Below are positions 35,781 through 45,459 of a stretch of 64,000 nt of DNA, one piece after another. This stretch comes from Bacillota bacterium (GTDB taxonomy: Bacteria; Bacillota; Clostridia; Lachnospirales; Lachnospiraceae): assembly GCA_023392535.1 (NCBI GenBank), contig JAEVYY010000009.1, positions 124,001 through 188,000 of the forward strand, read 5' to 3'. The notes below the pieces were generated by a model that worked only from the letters and a program-made list of their open reading frames with translations, did no database searches and had not been told where the DNA came from. Position 1 is the stretch's first letter. Every line of letters starts with the position of its first letter. The translations under genes and the position numbers were made by a program.

Positions 35781-35846
35781 GGGATATTCTAACATATCCG
35801 AAACTAAAATAATTTTACTCATCTTTCTATTTTTTGTCAAGATTAT

Positions 35847-37313
35847 TTACACTCTTTCCATAATTGCATGGATCACGTGGTTAATCGCTTGTATTCGTGC
35901 AAAATATTTATCATTGGACTGAATAATATGCCAAGGTGCATATTCGGTACTTGTTTTTTCGAGCATTTCATTTACTGCCGATTCATATTCCTCCCATTTT
36001 TCTCTATTTCTCCAATCTTCTTCTGTAATCTTCCATTTCTTTTCTGGGATTTCCTCTCTTTCCTTGAATCTGTCAAGCTGGGTTTGTTTATCTATATGAA
36101 TCCAAAATTTCACCACGATTGCTCCCCACTGTGTTAATTCTCTTTCAAATTCATTGATTTCATGATACGCACGTTTCCAATCATTTTCGCTGCAATAACC
36201 CTCAATTCGTTCTACCATTACTCTTCCGTACCATGTTCGATCAAAAATAGCAATATGTCCCGTTTTGGGTAATCTGGTCCAGAAACGCCATAAATAGAAT
36301 CTCTCTTTTTCATGAATATCAGGTGCTGCGATCGGATACACTTCAAACCCTCTTGCATCCAATGCGCTGGTAAGTCTTTTTATATTACCGCCTTTGCCCG
36401 CCGCATCCCAACCTTCATATGCGATAATAACAGGAATTCTTTTTTTATATAATTTGTTGTGTAGTTTTATTAATTTTTTCTTTGCTTCCTTTAATTGCTT
36501 TTCATATTCTTCTTTCGTAAGAGATACATCCAACGATACCTCACTCAATTTAGGCATTTCAACTACCGGAAATGAATTCCTTATTACAATAGGCACTTGT
36601 TGCATTTCTATTTTTTGGTCAATACTTTTTACTAGTAAATGGCAAGCCTGTAATTCTACAAGCCTTTTTTCATTACTTTCTATGATATGCCAGGGGGCCT
36701 CTCGTGTATTTGTTTCCCTAATATATTCTGTATATGCCTTTTCATATGCCTTTCTGTTTTCCAACTGCTTTTGTTCTCTTTTGCTTACCCGCCATTTTGT
36801 ATCTGGATTTTGTAATAAATTATCGATTCTTTTCTTTTGTTCTGTTTTTGATACCTCTACAAAAATCTTTAAAACCAAATAGCCATTCTCCGATAATTGT
36901 CTTTCAAATATATGAATTCCATCTATTCTTTTCCGAAATGCCTTCTCTTTTAACGTTCCATCCACCATATTACAAACCGTTTCTTCCATCCAGCCAGTGT
37001 CCACAAATACAAATTTACCAGCCTCAGGAATTGCATTCATATATCGCCAGAGAAATGGTTTTCTTTTTTCTTCTTTTGATGGGATACTGGTTGAAATAAC
37101 TTTAAAGAACCTGGGATCCAAATCTCTGATTAAATAGCTGATCAATGTACCTTTCCCCGAAGCTCCAAATCCTTCTACCAATACTAGAACCGGTAGTCTC
37201 TTTTCTTTTATAATTTGTTGTTGTTTTGTCAATTTACTTCTGGTCTCTTTTAACATTTCTTTTACTTCTTCTTGATTCAAATTTTGAAAATTATTATTTT
37301 TTTCCAATTCCAT
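35847..37313 (-). CDS. Tandem-domain polyphosphate kinase 2 (polyphosphate:AMP phosphotransferase type)
   Basis: A 488-residue protein made of two PPK2 domains, as in class II PPK2 enzymes that phosphorylate AMP from polyphosphate. Each half has a P-loop: GFGASGKGT near 50-58 and GWDAAGKGG near 303-311. Only the C-terminal half keeps the family's FDRTWYGRVMVERIEG motif. The N-terminal half has VDTGWMEETV at the same place, lacking the Arg and Tyr. The active site is therefore probably in the C-terminal half, with a structural N-terminal half; this agrees with what is generally described for two-domain PPK2. ATG follows AGGGAG. It stands alone after the terminator of the 37.5 kb gene. Confidence 0.87.
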   Translation of the reverse strand: MELEKNNNFQNLNQEEVKEMLKETRSKLTKQQQIIKEKRLPVLVLVEGFGASGKGTLISYLIRDLDPRFFKVISTSIPSKEEKRKPFLWRYMNAIPEAGKFVFVDTGWMEETVCNMVDGTLKEKAFRKRIDGIHIFERQLSENGYLVLKIFVEVSKTEQKKRIDNLLQNPDTKWRVSKREQKQLENRKAYEKAYTEYIRETNTREAPWHIIESNEKRLVELQACHLLVKSIDQKIEMQQVPIVIRNSFPVVEMPKLSEVSLDVSLTKEEYEKQLKEAKKKLIKLHNKLYKKRIPVIIAYEGWDAAGKGGNIKRLTSALDARGFEVYPIAAPDIHEKERFYLWRFWTRLPKTGHIAIFDRTWYGRVMVERIEGYCSENDWKRAYHEINEFERELTQWGAIVVKFWIHIDKQTQLDRFKEREEIPEKKWKITEEDWRNREKWEEYESAVNEMLEKTSTEYAPWHIIQSNDKYFARIQAINHVIHAIMERV

Positions 37314-37405
37314 AAACGCTACTCCCTTTAGTAAACCACTATTTTAATAACAGTTAGCAAACCTATAATACTTTATAATATTTCACTTTTTTTGAATCGT
37401 ATTCT

Positions 37406-37451
37406 AAAAAAGACTTATCTGGTCTTAAATATGAACCAGATAAGTCTTTTT
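37406..37451. terminator. Bidirectional Rho-independent terminator
   Basis: AAAAAGACTTATCTGGT and ACCAGATAAGTCTTTTT form a seventeen-base stem around an 11-base loop, directly after the stop codon of the 37.5-39.1 kb gene. Confidence 0.9.
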
Positions 37452-37452
37452 C

Positions 37453-39096
37453 CTATTTTTTAATATGAACTACCGGATTTAAACCCAGTGCGTCTTTATA
37501 ACCCAATGTCACCTGATCTCCTACCTGATATTTTATGATAGAGATTAAATCCGTATTGCTCATGTCAATTACATAAATATCATCCGAACCTTCCACACAT
37601 ACATAATAAAAAGTATTGCCCTCTAAAACAACAGGTGCTATGCTCGTTATTTTAGCAGAAATAGTTTTTACATCAGATGCCTTTTCACTGATAATACCGT
37701 TTGTATTCAACAACTGAACATAGTCTTTGGTGCATTCTTTTATCGTGTCACCGATCGCCACCCATTGATATTTCTCTACATTCAGCATAGCATATTTTTT
37801 AACGAGCCCTGCATCATCCTTCAGTGCCATAAAATAAGTTGGTTCTGAGGCAATATTTAGCAGAATCGGAAATGTTGCACGGTAACCAAGGTTTTGTACC
37901 TGCCCTTCCGCCGAGGACATCGCGGAATCCTCTATCGCTCCCTCTATTTTATAGAAACGAGTTTCCATGGTTCGTTGATTCATCAGTACAAAACCAACAT
38001 TGGATTGATCCCCATTTACTGATGTGACTCCTGTATATACCCATACATCGTCATCCAACGCTATATAATTATATCCATTGGTTGATTGTAAACAGTCTTT
38101 TTGCCCTAAGACACTATTCCAATATCCATGTTTCAAAGTACCCGAATAATCATAAAGAGAAATCAACAACTCCGCAGAAAAAACTTTATCCACCCATTGT
38201 GGTATGTTGTCGATCTGATAATTTTGACATTCTCCAGTGATTGCATTACAAATAATTACATTTCCAATCGTCTGTCCACCAAATAAGCCAATATTAAATT
38301 TTTTGACTGGACAGATCCAATAAGGTACTCCGTCTTCTCCTATTTCAAAGGAAATCTGTTCATCAAATATATAGGTAGGATAGCGAAAACGTAAATGTCT
38401 GTAAAGATTGCGGTTAAAATATTCAGATTTTGAATATTTAATTCCTTCTTTTAATTTTACACATTCGGTATTTTGTGTTGTCATGTCAATCATAATGTAG
38501 GCAGGGATTCCGTCTGATTGATTCATAAGCCATTTAATGGGACTTGCATATACCAAAGGAGCCACACGTACCGGTTTATCCTGATAATTGATCTGCGCAT
38601 ATTCTGAACTCACCTCAAACTGCGATACCATATCCACCATACTGCCCATTTTACGATTAGCAAGAAGCGCCGCTGATTCTTTGTCCAATAGCGGTATCGT
38701 ATTGAAATCAACTTCTTTGATATCTTCGGTAAAATTTCGTTCATTGGTTGTCAAGAGCTGCTGATATTTCTTTGCATTTATGAATGGAGAGGATAGAATG
38801 CTTCCAACACCATAAATCAATAAAATAATCAGCAATAATACGGATAAGAATTTAATAGGTCTCAAAGCCAAAAGATCTTTTAAATTGATGTTAATTCCAT
38901 TTCCTGAAATTATTTTACCTTGTTTTCCTAATGTTCTTAGCAGAATAATACCAATCACAACTATGATGACAACGGAAATAAAAAACCAGAACCCTTTTGC
39001 ATGAATATTAATTGCTGGTAACGTCATGTAATAATAAATAAAAGCAATCAGCATTGCAATTACGAAACCAACTATATAATTCTTTATCTTTTTCAA
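37453..39096 (-). CDS. Membrane protein with large extracytoplasmic domain, unknown function
   Basis: A 547-residue protein with three N-terminal membrane helices (about 7-25, 36-54 and 83-101) and a C-terminal part of about 440 residues that would face outwards. That domain is beta-rich, with YGGQT- and WVYTGVTS-type strands and three Cys, and no recognised motif. The start is TTG (39094-39096) with an excellent GGGGAGG seven bases upstream; no ATG lies close. It is downstream of the EF-G paralogue and closed by a strong terminator. No function is proposed. A sensor or cell-envelope role would fit the topology but is guesswork. Confidence 0.65.
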   Translation of the reverse strand: MKKIKNYIVGFVIAMLIAFIYYYMTLPAINIHAKGFWFFISVVIIVVIGIILLRTLGKQGKIISGNGININLKDLLALRPIKFLSVLLLIILLIYGVGSILSSPFINAKKYQQLLTTNERNFTEDIKEVDFNTIPLLDKESAALLANRKMGSMVDMVSQFEVSSEYAQINYQDKPVRVAPLVYASPIKWLMNQSDGIPAYIMIDMTTQNTECVKLKEGIKYSKSEYFNRNLYRHLRFRYPTYIFDEQISFEIGEDGVPYWICPVKKFNIGLFGGQTIGNVIICNAITGECQNYQIDNIPQWVDKVFSAELLISLYDYSGTLKHGYWNSVLGQKDCLQSTNGYNYIALDDDVWVYTGVTSVNGDQSNVGFVLMNQRTMETRFYKIEGAIEDSAMSSAEGQVQNLGYRATFPILLNIASEPTYFMALKDDAGLVKKYAMLNVEKYQWVAIGDTIKECTKDYVQLLNTNGIISEKASDVKTISAKITSIAPVVLEGNTFYYVCVEGSDDIYVIDMSNTDLISIIKYQVGDQVTLGYKDALGLNPVVHIKK

Positions 39097-39181
39097 TATA
39101 GGACCTCCCCATGTAATGATTCATTATGTTTGAATATTACCACATTGAAAGATCCTATACAAATAAATTTTCTATGAAAAC

Positions 39182-41272
39182 TTATTCTTCATTGGATTCA
39201 GAGACCTTATTGGATCTGGCTTCCACCTCTTTTTCCTGAATATCTGACGGTGCCTGCTCATAGCGGCAAAATGCAAATTCATAAGTACCACGGCCTCCCG
39301 TCATAGAACGTAATTCCGTACAATATCCAAATAGTCCTACCATCGGTATATCTGCCTCTACGATTTGTTTTCCATTGCCAATCGGTGTCATACCCAATAC
39401 ACGTCCACGTCTTTTATTCAGGTCTCCAATCACGTCCCCAGTATAGTTGTCTGGTACCGTAACCTTTAATAATGCGATCGGTTCCAGTAAGATTGGTCCC
39501 GCTTCCATAAATCCTTTTTTAAATGCCTGTATGGTAGCCATTTTAAATGCCATTTCAGAGGAATCTACCGGATGATAGGAACCATCGTATAAGATTCCCT
39601 TGATTCCAACGACTGGATAAGCTGCTAAAGGACCCTTTTGTACCGATTCCTGCATTCCCTTTTCAACCGCCGGAAAATAATTCTTCGGTACGGCTCCTCC
39701 CACCACAACTTGCTCGAATGCATATGGTTCTTCTAAATTTCCAGAAGGTTCAAACCGCATCTTAACATGCCCATATTGACCATGTCCTCCGGATTGCTTT
39801 TTATATTTATACTCCACATCTGCATTTTTTTTGATAGTCTCCCGAAAAGCAACTTTCGGTTTTGACAATTCAATTTCAACATTGTATTCATTTAAAAGCC
39901 GGCTAACAATTACATCCAGATGCATATCTCCCATACCGAACAATAATGATTGGTGATTTTCGCCATCATTTACGATTTTCAAAGTCTGATCTTCATGCGT
40001 CAATTTTTGTAATGCCTGGGATATTTTATCAATATCGCCCTTATTTTTCGCTTTATAACGCATACTTGTATATGGCGTAGAGATTTCTGCTTTTCCATAT
40101 TGCACAGTAGCTGCTTTTGTGGAAAGGGTATCTCCTGTCCTTGCAGCTGTCAACTTTGCAATGGCACCAATATCACCCGCATGCAATTCCTTGATTTCAA
40201 TTGGCTTATTTCCCTGCAACACATATAATCTGCTAATTTTTTCTTCTATATCTTTTCCTTCATTGTATAATACATCATCGGATTTCAAAACTCCGGAACA
40301 GACCTTTATCAAAGAATACTTCCCGATAAATGGGTCAATAATGGTTTTAAATATGTACGCCGACTTCGCTTTGGAGAAATCATAATCGGCCTCGAAAATT
40401 TCATTTGTTTTCCTATTCACACCAACTAACTTTCTATTTTCCGGGCTTGGCATATATTTTACAATATCATCTAATAACGTATAGATACCTTGCGTCAAAA
40501 TATTAGACCCCATTGAAATAGGCACAATACTTCCATCGTTTACATTTGTTCTCAGTGCAGAACGAATCTCAGCTTCTGAAAATTTCTCACCACTAAAATA
40601 GCGCTCCATCATCTCTTCACTTGTTTCTGCGACCGCTTCCATTAGTGTATCTCTGCATATCTGCAAATTAGGGATGTTATAATCTGGAATTTCACACTCC
40701 ACCACTTCTTTACCACTCCACCGGTATCCACTTTCTTGTATTACATTTATGTATCCAACAAATTTTTCATTTTCACGGATTGGAAGATGGAAGGGTGCGA
40801 TTCTCTTTCCATACATTGAAGTCATATCCTCTACGACCTGTCGGTAGGAAGCATTATCCACATCCATTTCCGTAACAAATATCATTCTTGGTAATTTATA
40901 CTTCTCACATAAATCCCATGCATTTTGGGTACCTGCCTCTATACCTGTTTTCCCAGATACCACAATGATCGCGGCATCCGCTGCGCTGACGGCCTCTTCC
41001 GCTTCCCCAACAAAATCAAAATAACCGGGAGTATCCAGAACATTGATCTTAGTTCCTTCCCATTCAATTGGCACGATGGAGGTACTAATTGAAAATTTTC
41101 TTTTCTGTTCTTCTTTTGAAAAATCACTAAGTGTATTGCCATCCGGTACTTTTCCAAGCCGGGAAGTAATGGAAGCTAAATAAGCCATTGCTTCTACCAG
41201 GCTTGTTTTACCGCTTCCTCCATGTCCAAGCAAAACAACATTACGAATCTTATCAGTTGTGTAAACATTCAT
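39182..41272 (-). CDS. Elongation factor G-like GTPase (divergent paralogue)
   Basis: A 696-residue protein with all five EF-G domains, beginning MNVYTTDKIRNVVLLGHGG as in the clostridial EF-G-like family distinct from FusA. G1 is GHGGSGKT (16-23). G3 reads DTPGYFDF, so the catalytic His of EF-G is Tyr84. G4 reads TEMD (134-137) instead of NKMD. The domain IV region (KKQSGGHGQYGHV) and domain V (LFGYCTELRSMTGGRG) are normal. ATG 41270-41272 has GGAGG eight bases upstream; the 18 extra codons of the open frame lack one. It is a single-gene unit divergent from aroF. It may act in recycling or rescue of ribosomes rather than standard translocation; GTPase activity may be altered. Confidence 0.88.
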   Translation of the reverse strand: MNVYTTDKIRNVVLLGHGGSGKTSLVEAMAYLASITSRLGKVPDGNTLSDFSKEEQKRKFSISTSIVPIEWEGTKINVLDTPGYFDFVGEAEEAVSAADAAIIVVSGKTGIEAGTQNAWDLCEKYKLPRMIFVTEMDVDNASYRQVVEDMTSMYGKRIAPFHLPIRENEKFVGYINVIQESGYRWSGKEVVECEIPDYNIPNLQICRDTLMEAVAETSEEMMERYFSGEKFSEAEIRSALRTNVNDGSIVPISMGSNILTQGIYTLLDDIVKYMPSPENRKLVGVNRKTNEIFEADYDFSKAKSAYIFKTIIDPFIGKYSLIKVCSGVLKSDDVLYNEGKDIEEKISRLYVLQGNKPIEIKELHAGDIGAIAKLTAARTGDTLSTKAATVQYGKAEISTPYTSMRYKAKNKGDIDKISQALQKLTHEDQTLKIVNDGENHQSLLFGMGDMHLDVIVSRLLNEYNVEIELSKPKVAFRETIKKNADVEYKYKKQSGGHGQYGHVKMRFEPSGNLEEPYAFEQVVVGGAVPKNYFPAVEKGMQESVQKGPLAAYPVVGIKGILYDGSYHPVDSSEMAFKMATIQAFKKGFMEAGPILLEPIALLKVTVPDNYTGDVIGDLNKRRGRVLGMTPIGNGKQIVEADIPMVGLFGYCTELRSMTGGRGTYEFAFCRYEQAPSDIQEKEVEARSNKVSESNEE

Positions 41273-41451
41273 AGTAACGTCCTCCATTTTATGCATTATT
41301 TTGGGTAATTTGACATTTATATTCAAATTTCTCTTTACTTATCAATTATCCATAGGTATATTTTACTAAATAGTTATACTATTTACAAGTATATATACAT
41401 ATTTTGCATATCTTTATTTGAAATTACATTTATATCAATTTATTAACCCTA

Positions 41452-41480
41452 TTGACTTTCGCGCGTTGAAGTGATATATT
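41452..41480 (+). promoter_or_regulatory. Promoter of the aroF-tyrA-aroA operon
   Basis: TTGACT (41452-41457) and TATATT (41475-41480) stand 17 bases apart, about 60 bases before the aroF ATG. The 267-base divergent region to the EF-G-like gene shows no T-box or other recognised leader. Confidence 0.65.
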
Positions 41481-41539
41481 GTGTTTGCTGATTATACAAA
41501 ATAATTCATACGCAGCTATACCTGCAGATTGGAGATCAT

Positions 41540-42553
41540 ATGATAATTGTAATGAAACCTAATGCGACGAAAGAAAATGTAAATGCTGTCGCACACTATA
41601 TAGAAAGCAAAGGATTACAAGTACATCTTTCAGAAGGAACAGAAGTTACCATTATAGGCGTTGTCGGAGATAAGACCAGACTTGCCAATGATAATATCAT
41701 GGCGTTTAAAGATGTCCAAAAAATGGTACCTGTTACGGAAAGCTATAAATTAAGTAATAAACAATTTCATCCGGAGCCTAGCATTGTCAAAGTTGGAAAT
41801 ACTAAAATTGGCCCAGACAACCTTACCATCATGGCTGGACCTTGTGCCGTGGAAACGGAATCACAATTATTGAGCATTGCGCATGCAGCGCAAGCAGGTG
41901 GTGCTAACATTCTCCGTGGTGGAGCCTATAAGCCAAGAACATCTCCTTATGCATTTCAGGGTTTGGAAGAAGAGGGACTACGCTATATGCAGGAGGCTAA
42001 AAAGGAAACCGGTCTTGCTACTATCTGCGAAGTTGTTAGCCTTGATGCAATCAATGCTGCTGTAAAATACGTCGATATGATCCAAATAGGTGCCAGAAAT
42101 ATGCAGAACTTCTATTTATTAAAAGAAGCTGGTAAATCAGGTCTTCCCGTTTTACTGAAGAGAGGGTTAAGTGCAACTATTGATGAATGGTTGAATGCTG
42201 CAGAATATATTATTGCAGAAGGTAATCCAAATGTAGTATTATGTGAGAGAGGAATTCGTACTTTTGAAACTGCCACACGTAATACTTTGGATATCAGCGC
42301 AGTACCTGTATTAAAAGAAAAGACACATCTTCCCGTAATTGTAGATCCTTCTCATTCAACGGGGTCTTACAAATATGTGCCATCCATGGCAAAAGCTGCT
42401 GTTTCCTGCGGGGCAGACGGCCTTATGATAGAGATACATAACGATCCGGCACATGCTCTTTCTGATGGGCCGCAATCACTGACTTTTCATAAATTTGACC
42501 AGTTATGTAAAGAGTTACATCCATTTGCAGATTTGGTTGGAAGAAATTTTTGA
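41540..42553 (+). CDS. aroF: DAHP synthase (3-deoxy-7-phosphoheptulonate synthase), AroF/AroA-beta type
   Basis: First enzyme of the shikimate pathway, joining PEP and erythrose 4-phosphate. The 337 residues show an N-terminal ferredoxin-like regulatory domain (1-70) and then the barrel with AGPCAVE (99-105), RGGAYKPRTSPYAFQG (about 131-146), the metal-site Cys and His, and VDPSHSTG near the C-terminus. This is the type I-beta form found in Bacillus and Thermotoga, where the N-terminal domain gives feedback inhibition by Tyr or Phe. The ATG has GGAG upstream. It is the first gene of an aromatic operon with tyrA and aroA. Confidence 0.95.
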   Translation: MIIVMKPNATKENVNAVAHYIESKGLQVHLSEGTEVTIIGVVGDKTRLANDNIMAFKDVQKMVPVTESYKLSNKQFHPEPSIVKVGNTKIGPDNLTIMAGPCAVETESQLLSIAHAAQAGGANILRGGAYKPRTSPYAFQGLEEEGLRYMQEAKKETGLATICEVVSLDAINAAVKYVDMIQIGARNMQNFYLLKEAGKSGLPVLLKRGLSATIDEWLNAAEYIIAEGNPNVVLCERGIRTFETATRNTLDISAVPVLKEKTHLPVIVDPSHSTGSYKYVPSMAKAAVSCGADGLMIEIHNDPAHALSDGPQSLTFHKFDQLCKELHPFADLVGRNF

Positions 42554-42564
42554 ATGGAGCAACT

Positions 42565-43665
42565 ATGAAGCAAATGACTATTGGATTTATCGGACTTGGA
42601 TTAATTGGAGGTTCTATTGCCAAATCGATTCGGCGAGTCTATAAAGATGTGATGATACTTGCATACGACACTAACTTTTCTACCCTTTCTACTGCTAAGC
42701 AAGAAGGGGTAATTGATGTTATATGTAAAAAAATAGATTCTACCTTCCTATCCTGCGAATTTATTTTTTTATGTGCTCCTGTTTCCCATAACGATGAAAA
42801 TTTATGTGAAATCCAGTCCTGTCTTTCTAAAGACTGTATTTTAACAGATGTTGGTAGTGTAAAAACAAATATCCATACTCGTATTCATGCTCTGGGACTT
42901 GATGATCATTTCATAGGCGGACATCCTATGGCTGGAAGCGAAAAAACCGGATATGAAAATGCAAGTGATCGACTGATTGAAAATGCATATTACATTCTAA
43001 CACCAACAGACCGTGTTTCCTCCACGTTTCTTGAAAGGTACAAGTCTCTGATTTCAAATCTGGGAGCAATCCCACTTGTATTGGGCTATGAGGAGCATGA
43101 TTATGTCACTGCGGCAGTCAGTCACCTGCCTCATATTATTGCTGCAGCTCTAGTAAACCTTATTCATGATTCGGATAATAAAGAAGATGTTATGAAAATG
43201 ATTGCAGCTGGAGGATTTAAAGACATCACTAGAATTGCTTCCTCCTCGGCCGCTATGTGGCAACAAATCAGTCTTGAAAACAGCATACACATCCATTTGC
43301 ATCTTCAGAATTATATCAAATCCTTACAAAATATATCATCAGAACTAGTAAAACAAAATGCCCCTGCTCTTTTTGCACTCTTTGATTCTGCAAGAGATTA
43401 CCGTGATTCCTTTGTAGAGGCCTCCAGAGGCCCTATCAAAAGAATTTATTCCTTTTATATTGATATCCCTGATGAAACTGGTGTGATTGCAACCATAGCT
43501 ACCATTTTAGCCTCTCACCAGATCAATCTTCGTAACATTGGCATTATCAATAATCGTGAATTTGAAGAAGGTGCACTTCGTATCGATTTTAATGATGAAG
43601 AATCTTTGAAACAGGCAATCTTCATACTAAAAAAACATAACTACACCATATTTTCAAAATGCTAG
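42565..43665 (+). CDS. tyrA: Prephenate dehydrogenase with ACT domain
   Basis: Oxidises and decarboxylates prephenate to 4-hydroxyphenylpyruvate in tyrosine synthesis, using NAD+. The protein has 366 residues from the ATG at 42565, which has GGAG five bases upstream; a TTG earlier in the frame overlaps the aroF stop. The Rossmann loop GLGLIGG is at 10-16, GGHPMAGSEKTGYENA carries substrate-binding His and Ser, and SHLPHIIAAAL is the second catalytic-domain motif. From about residue 295 a C-terminal ACT domain (YIDIPDETGVIATI) probably senses tyrosine. Eleven bases separate it from aroF and 18 from aroA, so the three are one operon. Confidence 0.94.
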   Translation: MKQMTIGFIGLGLIGGSIAKSIRRVYKDVMILAYDTNFSTLSTAKQEGVIDVICKKIDSTFLSCEFIFLCAPVSHNDENLCEIQSCLSKDCILTDVGSVKTNIHTRIHALGLDDHFIGGHPMAGSEKTGYENASDRLIENAYYILTPTDRVSSTFLERYKSLISNLGAIPLVLGYEEHDYVTAAVSHLPHIIAAALVNLIHDSDNKEDVMKMIAAGGFKDITRIASSSAAMWQQISLENSIHIHLHLQNYIKSLQNISSELVKQNAPALFALFDSARDYRDSFVEASRGPIKRIYSFYIDIPDETGVIATIATILASHQINLRNIGIINNREFEEGALRIDFNDEESLKQAIFILKKHNYTIFSKC

Positions 43666-43683
43666 GTGTGATAAGGAGAACTT

Positions 43684-44961
43684 ATGCAATTGACTAAAAT
43701 TAAGAGTCTCAAAGGAGAATTAACAATACCAGGTGATAAATCGATCTCACATAGAGCGATTATGTTTAGTTCTATTTCTAATGGTATCAGTGAAATTACA
43801 AATTTTCTGCAAGGAGCCGACTGCCTGTCTACCATCTCCTGCTTTCAGAAGTTGGGGATACAAATTGAAAATACATCAGAAAAAATCCTGATTTATGGCA
43901 AGGGACTTCAAGGACTTTCTGCTCCAAAGGATATCTTAGATGTTGGAAATAGCGGAACTACTATTCGATTAATCTCTGGCATCCTTGCTGCACAGGAATT
44001 TGATACTACCTTAACGGGAGATCATTCCATCCAAAAAAGGCCCATGAAACGTATCATGGACCCCCTCTCTCTCATGGGCGCCCAAATGCAAAGTCTAAAG
44101 AATAATGGATGTGCACCTATTTCTATCACAGGGTCACGTTTAAAGGCAATCCACTATCAATCCAATATCGCATCAGCCCAAGTAAAATCAGCAATTTTAT
44201 TAGCTGGATTATACGCTGACGGACCAACAAGTGTTACCGAACCTTACCTCAGTCGTAACCACTCTGAAATTATGCTGCAATTTTTCGGGGCTGAACTTAC
44301 TACTTCAAACACTACCGTTACGGTAAGACCACTCCCCGAACTACGTGGTCAAAAAGTGGTTGTTCCGGGTGATATCTCTTCTGCAGCCTATTTCATTGCT
44401 GCCGGACTCATTACTCCAAATTCAGAAATATTACTAAAAAATGTCGGTATCAATCCTACGCGTAATGGCATTCTAAAAGTAGCCGAACAAATGGGGGGAG
44501 ATATTATTTATTTAAACATTAACGATGCCAATGGGGAACCTACTTCGGATCTTTTAATCCGTTCCAGTAACTTACATGGAATCACAATAGAAGGCTCTAT
44601 CATCCCCACTCTCATTGATGAAATCCCTATCATCGCTATTATGGCAGCATTTGCTGATGGTACAACCATTATTAAAGATGCAGCTGAACTTAAAGTAAAA
44701 GAATCAAACCGTATTGATGTAATGGTTGAAAATCTATCTGCTATGGGGGCAAAGATTATCGGCACTGAAGATGGTATGATCATAGAAGGCGGCGTCCCAT
44801 TAACAGGTGCTGTCATTGACAGTAAATCAGACCATCGGATTGCAATGTCTTTCGCCATTGCCGCCCTTAATTGTGCTGGTGTAACTAAGATTCTGGGGGA
44901 AGATTGTATTCAAATCTCCTACCCCGACTTTTATAGCGATCTACAATCACTCTATCAATAA
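43684..44961 (+). CDS. aroA: EPSP synthase (3-phosphoshikimate 1-carboxyvinyltransferase)
   Basis: Sixth shikimate enzyme, joining PEP to shikimate 3-phosphate. It has 425 residues. Conserved are PGDKSISHRAI (16-26), LDVGNSGTTIRL near 79-90, GDHSIQKRPMKR near 117-128 with the PEP-binding Arg, RNHSEIML, and the C-terminal ELKVKESNRI and DHRIAMSFA segments. Presence of the GDxSIxxRPM form is noted only as a family feature. AAGGAG precedes the ATG. It is the last gene of the aroF operon and is followed by a strong terminator facing the pilZ gene. Confidence 0.96.
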   Translation: MQLTKIKSLKGELTIPGDKSISHRAIMFSSISNGISEITNFLQGADCLSTISCFQKLGIQIENTSEKILIYGKGLQGLSAPKDILDVGNSGTTIRLISGILAAQEFDTTLTGDHSIQKRPMKRIMDPLSLMGAQMQSLKNNGCAPISITGSRLKAIHYQSNIASAQVKSAILLAGLYADGPTSVTEPYLSRNHSEIMLQFFGAELTTSNTTVTVRPLPELRGQKVVVPGDISSAAYFIAAGLITPNSEILLKNVGINPTRNGILKVAEQMGGDIIYLNINDANGEPTSDLLIRSSNLHGITIEGSIIPTLIDEIPIIAIMAAFADGTTIIKDAAELKVKESNRIDVMVENLSAMGAKIIGTEDGMIIEGGVPLTGAVIDSKSDHRIAMSFAIAALNCAGVTKILGEDCIQISYPDFYSDLQSLYQ

Positions 44962-44975
44962 GACCATAGAAAAGT

Positions 44976-45013
44976 AAAAAAAGATGAATCGGTAATCCGC
45001 TTCATCTTTTTTC
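44976..45013. terminator. Bidirectional Rho-independent terminator
   Basis: AAAAAAGATGAA and TTCATCTTTTTT arms with an inner CGG-taat-CCG stem; T-runs on both strands. It separates the convergent aroA and pilZ genes. Confidence 0.88.
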
Positions 45014-45052
45014 TCTTTACTCGTATTTATTGTTTATCTTCAATCTGAATCT

Positions 45053-45400
45053 CTACTCTTCACTACTATCAACATACGTATGTACCACATCATAAATGGC
45101 TATTCTACAGGCATCTATCTCCGGCATACCAACAAAAATACCACCATATATAAAGGTATCCTCTGCCATCTCAATGCGAACGATCTCTACGAAAGCACTT
45201 ATCATTTCTTTCGTCCAAATCGTTAAACGGCTCTCATAAACAGCTCCTATTTGTAATGGTTCCTCACAGGTAAATCCAATTCCCCGCTTTGAAATATCAA
45301 TCACATTGATACATACTTCCTCTTCCCCAGCTCCATCTAAACGCTTCATAACAAGTGATGATTCTAACGTAAGCCTTTTTGTTTTTCTTCTCTCTTCCAC
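45053..45400 (-). CDS. PilZ domain protein (probable cyclic di-GMP receptor)
   Basis: A small single-domain PilZ protein. The two cyclic di-GMP binding motifs are present: RRKTKR (RxxxR at 5-9) and DISKRGIGF (DxSxxG at 35-40). The start is set at GTG 45398-45400, because AAAGGGG lies eight bases upstream and the domain begins at once. The ATG at 45446-45448 in the same frame has no ribosome site. This gives 115 residues. It lies downstream of queA with about 60 bases between them. It probably acts in the cytoplasm as an adaptor responding to cyclic di-GMP, for example in motility or surface growth; the partner is not in this window. Confidence 0.87.
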   Translation of the reverse strand: MEERRKTKRLTLESSLVMKRLDGAGEEEVCINVIDISKRGIGFTCEEPLQIGAVYESRLTIWTKEMISAFVEIVRIEMAEDTFIYGGIFVGMPEIDACRIAIYDVVHTYVDSSEE

Positions 45401-45459
45401 TATGGTATCCCCTTTCCAGATTATTACTACATTCCCAGAATTCTCCATATAGTTTATAA

